A stretch of 64,000 nucleotides of DNA from Crossaster papposus (taxonomy: Eukaryota; Echinodermata; Asteroidea; Velatida; Solasteridae), in contig JBAIAA010000452.1 in the NCBI GenBank assembly GCA_037893245.1, positions 310,001 through 374,000 of the forward strand, read 5' to 3'. The notes under the pieces were generated by a model, which worked only from the letters and a program-made list of their open reading frames with translations, did no database searches and had not been told where the DNA came from. The position numbers and the translations under genes are program-made. This document shows positions 49,155 to 62,590 of this stretch, piece after piece; the stretch's first letter is position 1; each line of letters opens with the position of its first letter.

Positions 49155-52100
49155 GCACGAAGGAAAGCATGCCCCGGGAAGGGGCTGGGTGTTAGGAGAT
49201 AGAGGGGGGCCTCCAGGAATGGCAAAATTAGCAATTTGACCCGGGGCATGCTTTGTTAGTATTTTATTTCGATTTTCTGAAAATGTTAACGTTAACACAC
49301 GCGTTTCAAATTCGCCATAGGTTTGTGCACACAATCCCCGCCCACAAATAAGGGCATGAAGGAAAGCATGCACCGGGAAGGGGCTGGGTGTTAGGAGATA
49401 GAGGGGGCCTCCAGGAATGGCAAAATTAGCAATTTGACCCGGGGCATGCTTTGTTAGTATTTTATTTCGATTTTCTGAAAACTTTAACGTTAACACACGC
49501 GTTTCAAATTCGCCATAGGTTTGTGCACACAATGCCCGCCCTCAAATAAGGGCATGAAGGAAAGCATGCCCCGGGAAGGGGCTGGGTGTTAGGAGATAGA
49601 GGGGGCCTCCAGGAATGGCAAAATTAGCAATTTGACCCGGGGCATGCTTTGTTAGTATTTTATTTCGATTTTCTGAACATTTTAACGTTAACACACGCGT
49701 TTCAAATTTGCCATAGGTTTGTGCACACAATCCCCGCCCACAAATAAGGGCATGAAGGAAAGCATGCCCCGGGAAGGGGTTGGGTGTTAGGAGATAGAGG
49801 GGGGCCTCCAGGAATGGCAAAATTAGCAATTTGACCCGGGGCATGCTTTGTTAGTATTTTATTTCGATTTTCTGAAAATGTTAACGTTAACACACGCGTT
49901 TCAAATTCGCCATAGGTTTGTGCACACAATCCCCGCCCACAAATAAGGGCATGAAGGAAAGCATGCCCCGGGAAGGGGCTGGATGTTAGGAGATAGAGGG
50001 GGCCTCCAGGAATGGCAAAATTAGCAATTTGACCCGGGGCATGCTTTGTTAGTATTTTATTTCGATTTTCTGAAAATTTTAACGTTAACACACGCGTTTC
50101 AAATTCGCCATAGGTTTGTGCACACAATCCCCTCCCACAAATAAGGGCATGAAGGAAAGCATGCCCCGGGAAGGGGCTGGGTGTTAGGAGATAGAGGGGG
50201 CCTCCAGGAATGGCAAAATTAGCAATTTGACCCGGGGCATGCTTTGTTAGTATTTTATTTCGATTTTCTGAAAACTTTAACGTTAACACACGCGTTTCAA
50301 ATTCGCCATAGGTTTGTGCACACAATCCCCGCCCACAAATAAGGGCATGAAGGAAAGCATGCCCCGGGAAGGGGTTGGGTGTTAGGAGATAGAGGGGGGC
50401 CTCCAGGAATGGCAAAATTAGCAATTTGACCCGGGGCATGCTTTGTTAGTATTTTATTTCGATTTTCTGAAAATGTTAACGTTAACACACGCGTTTCAAA
50501 TTCGCCATAGGTTTGTGCACACAATCCCCGCCCACAAATAAGGGCATGAAGGAAAGCATGCCCCGGGAAGGGGCTGGGTGTTAGGAGATAGAGGGGGGCC
50601 TCCAGGAATGGCAAAATTAGCAATTTGACCCGGGGCATGCTTTGTTAGTATTTTATTTCGATTTTCTGAAAACTTTAACGTTAACACACGCGTTTCAAAT
50701 TCGCCATAGGTTTGTGCACACAATCCCCGCCCACAAATAAGGGCATGAAGGAAAGCATGCCCCGGGAAGGGGTTGGGTGTTAGGAGATAGAGGGGGGCCT
50801 CCAGGAATGGCAAAATTAGCAATTTGACCCGGGGCATGCTTTGTTAGTATTTTATTTCGATTTTCTGAAAATGTTAACGTTAACACACGCGTTTCAAATT
50901 CGCCATAGGTTTGTGCACACAATCCCCGCCCACAAATAAGGGCATGAATGAAAGCATGCCCCCGGAAGGGGCTGGGTGTTAGGAGATAGAGGGGGGCCTC
51001 CAGGAATGGCAAAATTAGCAATTTGACCCGGGGCATGCTTTGTTAGTATTTTATTTCGATTTTCTGAAAATGTTAACGTTAACACACGCGTTTCAAATTC
51101 GCGATAGGTTTGTGCACACAATCCCCGCCCACAAATAAGGGCATGAAGGAAAGCATGCGCCGGGAAGGGGCTGGGTGTTAGGAGATAGAGGGGGGCCTCC
51201 AGGAATGGCAAAATTAGCAATTTGACCCGGGGCATGCTTTGTTAGTATTTTATTTCGATTCTCTGAAAACTTTAACGTTAACACACGCGTTTCAAATTCG
51301 CCATAGGTTTGTGCACACAATCCCCGACCACAAATAAGGGCACGAAGGAAAGCATGCCCCGGGAAGGGGCTGGGTGTTAGGAGATAGAGGGGGCCTCCAG
51401 GAATGGCAAAATTAGCAATTTGACCAGGGGCATGCTTTGTTAGTATTTTATTTCGATTTTCTGAAAATTGTAACGTTAACACACGCGTTTCAAATTCGCC
51501 ATAGGTTTGTGCACACAATCCCCGCCCACAAATAAGGGCATGAAGGAAAGCATGCCCCGGGAAGGGGCTGGGTGTTAGGAGATAGAGGGGGCCTCCAGGA
51601 ATGGCAAAATTAGCAATTTGACCCGGGGCATGCTTTGTTAGTATTTTATTTCGATTTTCTGAAAACTTTAACGTTAACACACGCGTTTCAAATTCGCCAT
51701 AGGTTTGTGCACACAATCCCCGCCCACAAATAAGGGCATGAAGGAAAGCATGCCCCGGGAAGGGGTTGGGTGTTAGGAGATAGAGGGGGGCCTCCAGGAA
51801 TGGCAAAATTAGCAATTTGACCCGGGGCATGCTTTGTTAGTATTTTATTTCGATTTTCTGAAAATGTTAACGTTAACACACGCGTTTCAAATTCGCCATA
51901 GGTTTGTGCACACAATCCCCGCCCACAAATAAGGGCATGAAGGAAAGCATGCCCCGGGAAGGGGCTGGGTGTTAGGAGATAGAGGGGGCCTCCAGGAATG
52001 GCAAAATTAGCAATTTGACCCGGGGCATGCTTTGTTAGTATTTTATTTCGATTTTCTGAAAACTTTAACGTTAACACACGCGTTACAAATTCGCCATAGG

Positions 52101-55100
52101 TTTGTGCACACAATCCCCGCCCACAAATAAGGGCATGAAGGAAAGCATGCCCCAGGAAGGGGCTGGGTGTTAGGAGATAGAGGGGGCCTCCAGGAATGGC
52201 AAAATTAGCAATTTGACCCGGGGCATGCTTTGTTAGTATTTTATTTCGATTTTCTGAAAACTTTAACGTTAACACACGCGTTTCAAATTCGCCATAGGTT
52301 TGTGCACACAATCCCCGCCCACAAATAAGGGCATAAAGGAAAGCATGCCCCGGGAAGGGGTTGGGTGTTAGGAGATAGAGGGGGGCCTCCAGGAATGGCA
52401 AAATTAGCAATTTGACCCGGGGCATGCTTTGTTAGTATTTTATTTCGATTTTCTGAAAATGTTAACGTTAACACACGCGTTTCAAATTCGCCATAGGTTT
52501 GTGCACACAATCCCCGCCCACAAATAAGGGCATGAAGGAAAGCATGCCCCAGGAAGGGGCTGGGTGTTAGGAGATAGAGGGGGCCTCCAGGAATGGCAAA
52601 ATTAGCAATTTGACCCGGGGCATGCTTTGTTAGTATTTTATTTCGATTTTCTGAACATTTTAACGTTAACACACGCGTTTCAAATTCGCCATAGGTTTGT
52701 GCACACAATCCCCGCCCACAAATAAGGGCATGAAGGAAAGCATGCCCCGGGAAGGGGTTGGGTGTTAGGAGATAGAGGGGGGCCTCCAGGAATGGCAAAA
52801 TTAGCAATTTGACCCGGGGCATGCTTTGTTAGTATTTTATTTCGATTTTCTAAAAATGTTAACGTTAACACACGCGTTTCAAATTCGCCATAGGTTTGTG
52901 CACACAATCCCCGCCCACAAATAAGGGCATGAAGGAAAGCATGCCCCGGGAAGGGGCTGGGTGTTAGGAGATAGAGGGGGCCTCCAGGAATGGCAAAATT
53001 AGCAATTTGACCCGGGGCATGCTTTGTTAGTATTTTATTTCGATTTTCTGAAAACTTTAACGTTAACACACGCGTTTCAAATTCGCCATAGGTTTGTGCA
53101 CACAATCCCCGCCCACAAATAAGGGCATGAAGGAAAGCATGCCCCGGGAAGGGGCTGGGTGTTAGGAGATAGAGGGGGCCTCCAGGAATGGCAAAATTAG
53201 CAATTTGACCCGGGGCATGCTTTGTTATTATTTTATTTCGATTTTCTGAACATTTTAACGTTAACACACGCGTTTCAAATTCGCCATAGGTTTGTGCACA
53301 CAATCCCCGCCCACAAATAAGGGCATGAAGGAAAGCATGCCCCGGGAAGGGGCTGGGTGTTAGGAGATAGAGGGGGGCCTCCAGGAATGGCAAAATAAGC
53401 AATTTGACCGGGGGCATGCTTTGTTAGTATTTTATTTCGATTTTCTGAAAATTTTAACGTTAACACACGCGTTTCAAATTCGCTATAGGTTTGTGCTCAC
53501 AATCCCCGCCCACAAATAAGGGCATGAAGGAAAGCATGCCCCAGGAAGGGGCTGGGTGTTAGGAGATAGAGGGGGCCTCCAGGAATGGCAAAATTAGCAA
53601 TTTGACCCGGGGCATGCTTTGTTAGTATTTTATTTCGATTTTCTGAAAACTTTAACGTTAACACACGCGTTTCAAATTCGCCATAGGTTTGTGCACACAA
53701 TCCCCGCCCACAAATAAGGGCATGAAGGAAAGCATGCCCCGGGAAGGGGTTGGGTGTTAGGAGATAGAGGGGGGCCTCCAGGAATGGCAAAATTAGCAAT
53801 TTGACCCGGGGCATGCTTTGTTAGTATTTTATTTCGATTTTCTGAAAATGTTAACGTTAACACACGCGTTTCAAATTCGCCATAGGTTTGTGCACACAAT
53901 CCCCGCCCACAAATAAGGGCATGAAGGAAAGCATGCCCCGGGAAGGGGCTGGGTGTTAGGAGATAGAGGGGGGCCTCCAGGAATGGCAATACTAGCAATT
54001 TGACCCGGGGCATGCTTTGTTAGTATTTTATTTCGATTTTCTGAAACTGTTAACGTTAACACACGCGTTTCAAATTCGCCATAGGTTTGTGCACACAATC
54101 CCCGCCCACAAATAAGGGCATGAAGGAAAGCATGCCCCGGGAAGGGGCTGGGTGTTAGGAGATAGAGGGGGCCTCCAGGAATGGCAAAATTAGCAATTTG
54201 ACCCGGGGCATGCTTTGTTAGTATTTTATTTCGATTTTCTGAAAATTTTAACGTTAACACACGCGTTTCAAATTCGCCATAGGTTTGTGCATACAATCCC
54301 CGCCCACAAATAAGGGCATGAAGGAAAGCATGCCCCGGGAAGGGGCTGGGTGTTAGGAGATAGAGGGGGGCCTCCAGGAATGGCAAAATTAGCAATTTGA
54401 CCCGGGGCATGCTTTGTTAGTATTTTATTTCGATTTTCTGAAAATGTTAACGTTAACACACGCGTTTCAAATTCGCCATAGGTTTGTTCACACAATCCCC
54501 GCCCACAAATAAGGGCATGAAGGAAAGCATGCCCCGGGAAGGGGCTGGGTGTTAGGAGATAGAGGGGGGCCTCCAGGAATGGCAAAATTAGCAATTTGAC
54601 CCGGGGCATGCTTTGTTAGTATTTTATTTCGATTTTCTGAAAATTGTAACGTTAACACACGCGTTTCAAATTCGCCCTAGGTTTGTGCACACAATCCCCT
54701 CCACAAATAAGGGCATGAAGGAAAGCATGCCCCGGGAAGGGGCTGGGTGTTAGGAGATAGAGGGGGGCCTCCAGGAATGGCAAAATTAGCAATTTGACCC
54801 GGGGCATGCTTTGTTAGTATTTTATTTCGATTTTCTGAAAATTATAACGTTAACACACGCGTTTCAAATTCGCCATAGGTTTGTGCACACAATCCCCGCC
54901 CACAAATAAGGGCATGAAGGAAAGCATGCCCCGGGAAGGGGCTGGGTGTTAGGAGATAGAGGGGGCCTCCAGGAATGGCAAAATTAGCAATTTGACCCGG
55001 GGCATGCTTTGTTAGTATTTTATTTCGATGTTCTGAAAACTTTAACGTTAACACACGCGTTTCAAATTCGCCATAGGTTTGTGCACACAATCCCCGCCCA

Positions 55101-55479
55101 CAAATAAGGGCATGAAGGAAAGCATGCCCCGGGAAGGGGCTGGGTGTTAGGAGATAGAGGGGGGCCTCCAGGAATGGCAAAATTAGCAATTTGACCCGGG
55201 GCATGCTTTGTTAGTATTTTATTTCGATTTTCTGAAAATGTTAACGTTAACACACGCGTTTCAAATTCGCCATAGGTTTGTGCACACAATCCCCGCCCAC
55301 AAATAAGGGCATGAAGGAAAGCATGCCCGGGAAGGGGCTGGGTGTTAGGAGATAGAGGGGGGCCTCCAGGAATGGCAAAATTAGCAATTTGACCCGGGGC
55401 ATGCTTTGTTAGTATTTTATTTCGATTTTCTGAAAATGTTAACGTTAACACACGCGTTTCAAATTCGCCATAAGTTTGT

Positions 55480-58400
55480 GCACACAATCCCCGCCCACAA
55501 ATAAGGGCATGAAGGAAAGCATGCCCCGGGAAGGGGCTGGGTGTTAGGAGATAGAGGGGGGCCTCCAGGAATGGCAATATTAGCAATTTGACCCGGGGAA
55601 TGCTTTGTTAGTATTTTATTTCGATTTTCTGAAACTTTTAACGTTAACACACGCGTTTCAAATTCGCCATAGGTTTGTGCACACAATCCCCGCCCACAAA
55701 TAAGGGCATGAAGGAAAGTATGCCCCGGGAAGGGGCTGGGTGTTAGGAGATAGAGGGGGGCCTCCAGGAATGGCAAAATTAGCAATTTGACCCCGGGCAT
55801 GCTTTGTTAGTATTTTATTTCGATTTTCTGAAAATTTTAACGTTAACACACGCGTTTCAAATTCGCCATAGGTTTGTGCATACAATCCCCGCCCACAAAT
55901 AAGGGCATGAAGGAAAGCATGCCCCGGGAAGGGGCTGGGTGTTAGGAGATAGAGGGGGGCCTCCAGGAATGGCAAAATTAGCAATTTGACCCGGGGCATG
56001 CTTTGTTAGTATTTTATTTCGATTTTCTGAAAATGTTAACGTTAACACACGCGTTTCAAATTCGCCATAGGTTTGTGCACACAATCCCCGCCCACAAATA
56101 AGGGCATGAAGGAAAGCATGCCCCGGGAAGGGGCTGGGTGTTAGGAGATAGAGGGGGGCCTCCAGGAATGGCAAAATTACCAATTTGACCCGGGGCATGC
56201 TTTGTTAGTATTTTATTTCGATTTTCTGAAAATTGTAACGTTAACACACGCGTTTCAAATTCGCCATAGGTTTGTGCACACAATCCCCGCCCACAAATAA
56301 GGGCATGAAGGAAAGCATGCCCCGGGAAGGGGCTGGGTGTTAGGAGATAGAGGGGGGCCTCCAGGAATGGCAAAATTAGCAATTTGACCCGGGGAATGCT
56401 TTGTTAGTATTTTATTTCGATTTTCTGAAAATTGTAACGTTAACACACGCGTTTCAAATTCGCCATAGGTTTGTGCATACAATCCCCGCCCACAAATAAG
56501 GGCATGAAGGAAAGTATGCCCCGGGAAGGGGCTGGGTGTTAGGAGATAGAGGGGGGCCTCCAGGAATGGCAAAATTAGCAATTTGACCCGGGGAATGCTT
56601 TGTTAGTATTTTATTTCGATTTTCTGAAAATGTTAACGTTAACACACGCGTTTCAAATTCGCCATAGGTTTGTGCACACAATCCCCGCCCACAAATAAGG
56701 GCATGAAGGAAAGCATGCCCCTGGAAGGGGCTGGGTGTTAGGAGATAGAGGGGGGCCTCCAGGAATGGCAAAATTAGCAATTTGACCCGGGGCATGCTTT
56801 GTTAGTATTTTATTTCGATTTTCTGAAAATGTTAACGTTAACACACGCGTTTCAAATTCGCCATAGGTTTGTGCACACAATCCGCGCCCACAAATAAGGG
56901 CATGAAGGAAAGCATGCCCCGGGAAGGGGCTGGGTGTTAGGAGATAGAGGGGGGCCTCCACGAATGGCAAAATTAGCCATTTGACCCGGGGCATGCTTTG
57001 TTAGTATTTTATTTCGATTTTCTGAAATTGTAACGTTAACACACGCGTTTCAAATTCGCCATAGGTTTGTGCACACAATCCCCGCCCACAAATAAGGGCA
57101 TGAAGGAAAGCATGCCCCGGGAAGGGGCTGGGTGTTAGGAGATAGAGGGGGGCCTCCAGGAATGGCAATATTAGCAATTTGACCCGGGGAATGCTTTGTT
57201 AGTATTTTATTTCGATTTTCTGAAACTTTTAACGTTAACACACGCGTTTCAAATTCGCCATAGGTTTGTGCACACAATCCCCGCCCACAAATAAGGGCAT
57301 GAAGGAAAGTATGCCCCGGGAAGGGGCTGGGTGTTAGGAGATAGAGGGGGGCCTCCAGGAATGGCAAAATTAGCAATTTGACCCCGGGCATGCTTTGTTA
57401 GTATTTTATTTCGATTTTCTGAAAATTTTAACGTTAACACACGCGTTTCAAATTCGCCATAGGTTTGTGCATACAATCCCCGCCCACAAATAAGGGCATG
57501 AAGGAAAGCATGCCCCGGGAAGGGGCTGGGTGTTAGGAGATAGAGGGGGGCCTCCAGGAATGGCAAAATTAGCAATTTGACCCGGGGCATGCTTTGTTAG
57601 TATTTTATTTCGATTTTCTGAAAATGTTAACGTTAACACACGCGTTTCAAATTCGCCATAGGTTTGTGCACACAATCCCCGCCCACAAATAAGGGCATGA
57701 AGGAAAGCATGCCCCGGGAAGGGGCTGGGTGTTAGGAGATAGAGGGGGGCCTCCAGGAATGGCAAAATTACCAATTTGACCCGGGGCATGCTTTGTTAGT
57801 ATTTTATTTCGATTTTCTGAAAATTGTAACGTTAACACACGCGTTTCAAATTCGCCATAGGTTTGTGCACACAATCCCCGCCCACAAATAAGGGCATGAA
57901 GGAAAGCATGCCCCGGGAAGGGGCTGGGTGTTAGGAGATAGAGGGGGGCCTCCAGGAATGGCAAAATTAGCAATTTGACCCGGGGAATGCTTTGTTAGTA
58001 TTTTATTTCGATTTTCTGAAAATTGTAACGTTAACACACGCGTTTCAAATTCGCCATAGGTTTGTGCATACAATCCCCGCCCACAAATAAGGGCATGAAG
58101 GAAAGTATGCCCCGGGAAGGGGCTGGGTGTTAGGAGATAGAGGGGGGCCTCCAGGAATGGCAAAATTAGCAATTTGACCCGGGGAATGCTTTGTTAGTAT
58201 TTTATTTCGATTTTCTGAAAATGTTAACGTTAACACACGCGTTTCAAATTCGCCATAGGTTTGTGCACACAATCCCCGCCCACAAATAAGGGCATGAAGG
58301 AAAGCATGCCCCGGGAAGGGGCTGGGTGTTAGGAGATAGAGGGGGGCCTCCAGGAATGGCAAAATTAGCAATTTGACCCGGGGCATGCTTTGTTAGTATT

Positions 58401-58600
58401 TTATTTCGATTTTCTGAAAATGTTAACGTTAACACACGCGTTTCAAATTCGCCATAGGTTTGTGCACACAATCCGCGCCCACAAATAAGGGCATGAAGGA
58501 AAGCATGCCCCGGGAAGGGGCTGGGTGTTAGGAGATAGAGGGGGGCCTCCACGAATGGCAAAATTAGCCATTTGACCCGGGGCATGCTTTGTTAGTATTT
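55480..58600 (+). repeat. 1591-bp (8-monomer) tandem duplication
   Basis: GGCAATATTAGC (C at 55575/57166), AAAGTATGCCCC, GACCCCGGGCATG, ATTACCAATTTG and AATCCGCGCCC all match at 1591 bp. The monomer at the join carries the 1-bp-deleted GAAATTGTAACG (~57024), which accounts for eight monomers minus one base. Copy 1 has a private CCCCTGGAAGG at ~56719. Confidence 0.88.
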
Positions 58601-61600
58601 TATTTCGATTTTCTGAAAATGTTAACGTTAACACACGCGTTTCAAATTCGCCATAGGTTTGTGCACACAATCCCCGCCCACAAATAAGGGCATGAAGTAA
58701 AGCATGCCCCGGGAAGGGGCTGGGTGTTAGGAGATAGAGGGGGGCCTCCAGGAATGGCAATATTAGCAATTTGACCCGGGGCATGCTTTGTTAGTATTTT
58801 ATTTCGATTTTCTGAAACTTTTAACGTTAACACACGCGTTTCAAATTCGCCATAGGTTTGTGCACACAATCCCCGCCCACAAATAAGGGCATGAAGGAAA
58901 GCATGCCCCGGGAAGGGGCTGGGTGTTCGGAGATAGAGGGGGGCCTCCAGGAATGGCAAAATTAGCAATTTGACCCGGGGCATGCTTTGTTAGTATTTTA
59001 TTTCGATTTTCTGAAAATTGTAACGTTAACACACGTGTTTCAAATTCGCCATAGGTTTGTGCATACAATCCCCGCCCACAAATAAGGGCATGAAGGAAAG
59101 CATGCCCCGGGAAGGGGCTGGGTGTTAGGAGATAGAGGGGGGCCTCCAGGAATGGCAAAATTAGCAATTTGACCCGGGGCATGCTTTGTTAGTATTTTAT
59201 TTCGATTTTCTGAAAACTTTAACGTTAACACACGCGTTTCAAATTCGCCATAGGTTTGTGCACACAATCCACGCCCACAAATAAGGGCATGAAGGAAAGC
59301 ATGCCCCGGGAAGGGGCTGGGTGTTAGGAGATAGAGGGGGGCCTCCAGGAATGGCAAAATTAGCAATTTGACCCGGGGCATGCTTTGTTAGTATTTTATT
59401 TCGATTTTCTGAAAATGTTAACGTTAACACACGCGTTTCAAATTCGCCATAAGTTTGTGCACACAATCCCCGCCCACAAATAAGGGCATGAAGGAAAGCA
59501 TGCCCCGGGAAGGGGCTGGGTGTTAGGAGATAGAGGGGGGCCTCCAGGAATGGCAATATTAGCAATTTGACCCGGGGAATGCTTTGTTAGTATTTTATTT
59601 CGATTTTCTGAAACTTTTAACGTTAACACACGCGTTTCAAATTCGCCATAGGTTTGTGCACACAATCCCCGCCCACAAATAAGGGCATGAAGGAAAGCAT
59701 GCCCCGGGAAGGGGCTGGGTGTTAGGAGATAGAGGGGGGCCTCCAGGAATGGCAAAATTAGCAATTTGACCCCGGGCATGCTTTGTTAGTATTTTATTTC
59801 GATTTTCTGAAAATTTTAACGTTAACACACGCGTTTCAAATTCGCCATAGGTTTGTGCATACAATCCCCGCCCACAAATAAGGGCATGAAGGAAAGCATG
59901 CCCCGGGAAGGGGCTGGGTGTTAGGAGATAGAGGGGGGCCTCCAGGAATGGCAAAATTAGCAATTTGACCCGGGGCATGCTTTGTTAGTATTTTATTTCG
60001 ATTTTCTGAAAATGTTAACGTTAACACACGCGTTTCAAATTCGCCATAGGTTTGTGCACACAATCCCCGCCCACAAATAAGGGCATGAAGGAAAGCATGC
60101 CCCGGGAAGGGGCTGGGTGTTAGGAGATAGAGGGGGGCCTCCAGGAATGGCAAAATTACCAATTTGACCCGGGGCATGCTTTGTTAGTATTTTATTTCGA
60201 TTTTCTGAAAATTGTAACGTTAACACACGCGTTTCAAATTCGCCATAGGTTTGTGCACACAATCCCCGCCCACAAATAAGGGCATGAAGGAAAGCATGCC
60301 CCGGGAAGGGGCTGGGTGTTAGGAGATAGAGGGGGGCCTCCAGGAATGGCAATATTAGCAATTTGACCCGGGGAATGCTTTGTTAGTATTTTATTTCGAT
60401 TTTCTGAAACTTTTAACGTTAACACACGCGTTTCAAATTCGCCATAGGTTTGTGCACACAATCCCCGCCCACAAATAAGGGCATGAAGGAAAGCATGCCC
60501 CGGGAAGGGGCTGGGTGTTAGGAGATAGAGGGGGGCCTCCAGGAATGGCAAAATTAGCAATTTGACCCCGGGCATGCTTTGTTAGTATTTTATTTCGATT
60601 TTCTGAAAATTTTAACGTTAACACACGCGTTTCAAATTCGCCATAGGTTTGTGCATACAATCCCCGCCCACAAATAAGGGCATGAAGGAAAGCATGCCCC
60701 GGGAAGGGGCTGGGTGTTAGGAGATAGAGGGGGGCCTCCAGGAATGGCAAAATTAGCAATTTGACCCGGGGCATGCTTTGTTAGTATTTTATTTCGATTT
60801 TCTGAAAATGTTAACGTTAACACACGCGTTTCAAATTCGCCATAGGTTTGTGCACACAATCCCCGCCCACAAATAAGGGCATGAAGGAAAGCATGCCCCG
60901 GGAAGGGGCTGGGTGTTAGGAGATAGAGGGGGGCCTCCAGGAATGGCAAAATTACCAATTTGACCCGGGGCATGCTTTGTTAGTATTTTATTTCGATTTT
61001 CTGAAAATTGTAACGTTAACACACGCGTTTCAAATTCGCCATAGGTTTGTGCACACAATCCCCGCCCACAAATAAGGGCATGAAGGAAAGCATGCCCCGG
61101 GAAGGGGCTGGGTGTTAGGAGATAGAGGGGGGCCTCCAGGAATGGCAAAATTAGCAATTTGACCCGGGGAATGCTTTGTTAGTATTTTATTTCGATTTTC
61201 TGAAAATTGTAACGTTAACACACGCGTTTCAAATTCGCCATAGGTTTGTGCATACAATCCCCGCCCACAAATAAGGGCATGAAGGAAAGTATGCCCCGGG
61301 AAGGGGCTGGGTGTTAGGAGATAGAGGGGGCCTCCAGGAATGGCAAAATTAGCAATTTGACCCGGGGAATGCTTTGTTAGTATTTTATTTCGATTTTCTG
61401 AAAATGTTAACGTTAACACACGCGTTTCAAATTCGCCATAGGTTTGTGCACACAATCCCCGCCCACAAATAAGGGCATGAAGGAAAGCATGCCCCGGGAA
61501 GGGGCTGGGTGTTAGGAGATAGAGGGGGGCCTCCAGGAATGGCAAAATTAGCAATTTGACCCGGGGCATGCTTTGTTAGTATTTTATTTCGATTTTCTGA

Positions 61601-62590
61601 AAATGTTAACCTTAACACACGCGTTTCAAATTCGCCATAGGTTTGTGCACACAATCCGCGCCCACAAATAAGGGCATGAAGGAAAGCATGCCCCGGGAAG
61701 GGGCTGGGTGTTAGGAGATAGAGGGGGGCCTCCAGGAATGGCAAAATTAGCCATTTGACCCGGGGCATGCTTTGTTAGTATTTTATTTCGATTTTCTGAA
61801 AATGTTAACGTTAACACACGCGTTTCAAATTCGCCATAGGTTTGTGCACACAATCCCCGCCCACAAATAAGGGCATGAAGGAAAGCATGCCCCGGGAAGG
61901 GGCTGGGTGTTAGGAGATAGAGGGGGGCCTCCAGGAATGGCAATATTAGCAATTTGACCCGGGGCATGCTTTGTTAGTATTTTATTTCGATTTTCTGAAA
62001 CTTTTAACGTTAACACACGCGTTTCAAATTCGCCATAGGTTTGTGCACACAATCCCCGCCCACAAATAAGGGCATGAAGGAAAGCATGCCCCGGGAAGGG
62101 GCTGGGTGTTCGGAGATAGAGGGGGGCCTCCAGGAATGGCAAAATTAGCAATTTGACCTGGGGCATGCTTTGTTAGTATTTTATTTCGATTTTCTGAAAA
62201 TTGTAACGTTAACACACGTGTTTCAAATTCGCCATAGGTTTGTGCATACAATCCCCGCCCACAAATAAGGGCATGAAGGAAAGCATGCCCCGGGAAGGGG
62301 CTGGGTGTTAGGAGATAGAGGGGGGCCTCCAGGAATGGCAAAATTAGCAATTTGACCCGGGGCATGCTTTGTTAGTATTTTATTTCGATTTTCTGAAAAC
62401 TTTAACGTTAACACACGCGTTTCAAATTCGCCATAGGTTTGTGCACACAATCCACGCCCACAAATAAGGGCATGAAGGAAAGCATGCCCCGGGAAGGGGC
62501 TGGGTGTTAGGAGATAGAGGGGGGCCTCCAGGAATGGCAAAATTAGCAATTTGACCCGGGGCATGCTTTGTTAGTATTTTATTTCGATTT
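58244..62590 (+). repeat. Dispersed block duplication with 3183-bp offset
   Basis: The block 58.2-59.4 kb is repeated at 61.4-62.6 kb: GTGTTCGGAGATAG (C at 58928/62111), AATCCGCGCCC, TTAGCCATTTGACC and ACACGTGTTTC match at 3183 bp (16 monomers minus one base, the G5 copy at ~61326). The 796-bp duplication lies between the two copies. Confidence 0.82.
59438..61030 (+). repeat. 796-bp (4-monomer) tandem duplication
   Basis: A four-monomer set (GGCAATATTAGC at C59554/60350, GAAACTTTTAACG, GACCCCGGGCATG, TGCATACAATCC, ATTACCAATTTG) is repeated exactly 796 bp later with almost no differences. The same set is also found at 57.05-57.85 kb, 2388 bp (12 monomers) upstream. Confidence 0.88.

Larger units (their letters stand above)
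45330..51300 (+). repeat. 2984-bp tandem duplication, among the youngest large events
   Basis: Copy 1 is about 45.33-48.31 kb and copy 2 about 48.31-51.30 kb. Variants private to these two copies match at 2984 bp: GCCCTCAAATAAGG (near 46553/49537), CCCCTCCCAC (T at 47149/50133) and CGATTCTCTG (48272/51256). The first two are absent at the corresponding sites 38193 and 37615 of the source block, so they arose after the larger copy and before this tandem duplication. Copy 1 stops matching between about 48280 and 48345, which locates the join. Confidence 0.9.
36380..53900 (+). repeat. Large segmental duplication: 36.4-42.0 kb copied to 45.3-53.9 kb
   Basis: The left part matches at 8943 bp (ATGCACCGGG 37441/46384; GGATGTTAGG 38054/46997; the 4-bp insertion 37214/46157). 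The right part matches at 11927 bp (CCCCGACCAC with GGGCACG near 39.4/51.3 kb; AAAATAAGC 41469/53396). The change of offset equals the 2984-bp tandem duplication inside the second copy. Both copies keep the same order of G5 and G6 monomers, so these length differences are inherited and not random basecalling noise. Confidence 0.88.
26930..55000 (+). repeat. Array domain E: mixed 199/198/202-bp monomers with dimer/trimer higher-order repeats
   Basis: The first G5 monomer is at ~26931; none occurs upstream. By eye about 63 of roughly 141 monomers here have G5 (198 bp), most often as one or two G5 copies after each G6 copy. Many G6 copies are marked by GGGGTTGGGTG (C189T). C189T marks at 39839, 40434 and 40831 are spaced 595 (199+198+198) and 397 (199+198) bp, showing trimer and dimer units. 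Odd-length copies include a 7-G run at ~44823-44829, AGGAGGTATGAGG at 33090 (+1 base), GAAATTTTAACG at 42116 and 43902 (-1 base) and AATCCCCTCCAC at ~54693 (-1 base). No gene is present. Confidence 0.9.

Noticed and set aside
26930-55000. G5/G6 differences as sequencing homopolymer error
   Set aside because: The G5 calls are confined to one domain and are reproduced in matching monomers of independent block copies; raw reads would still be the decisive check.
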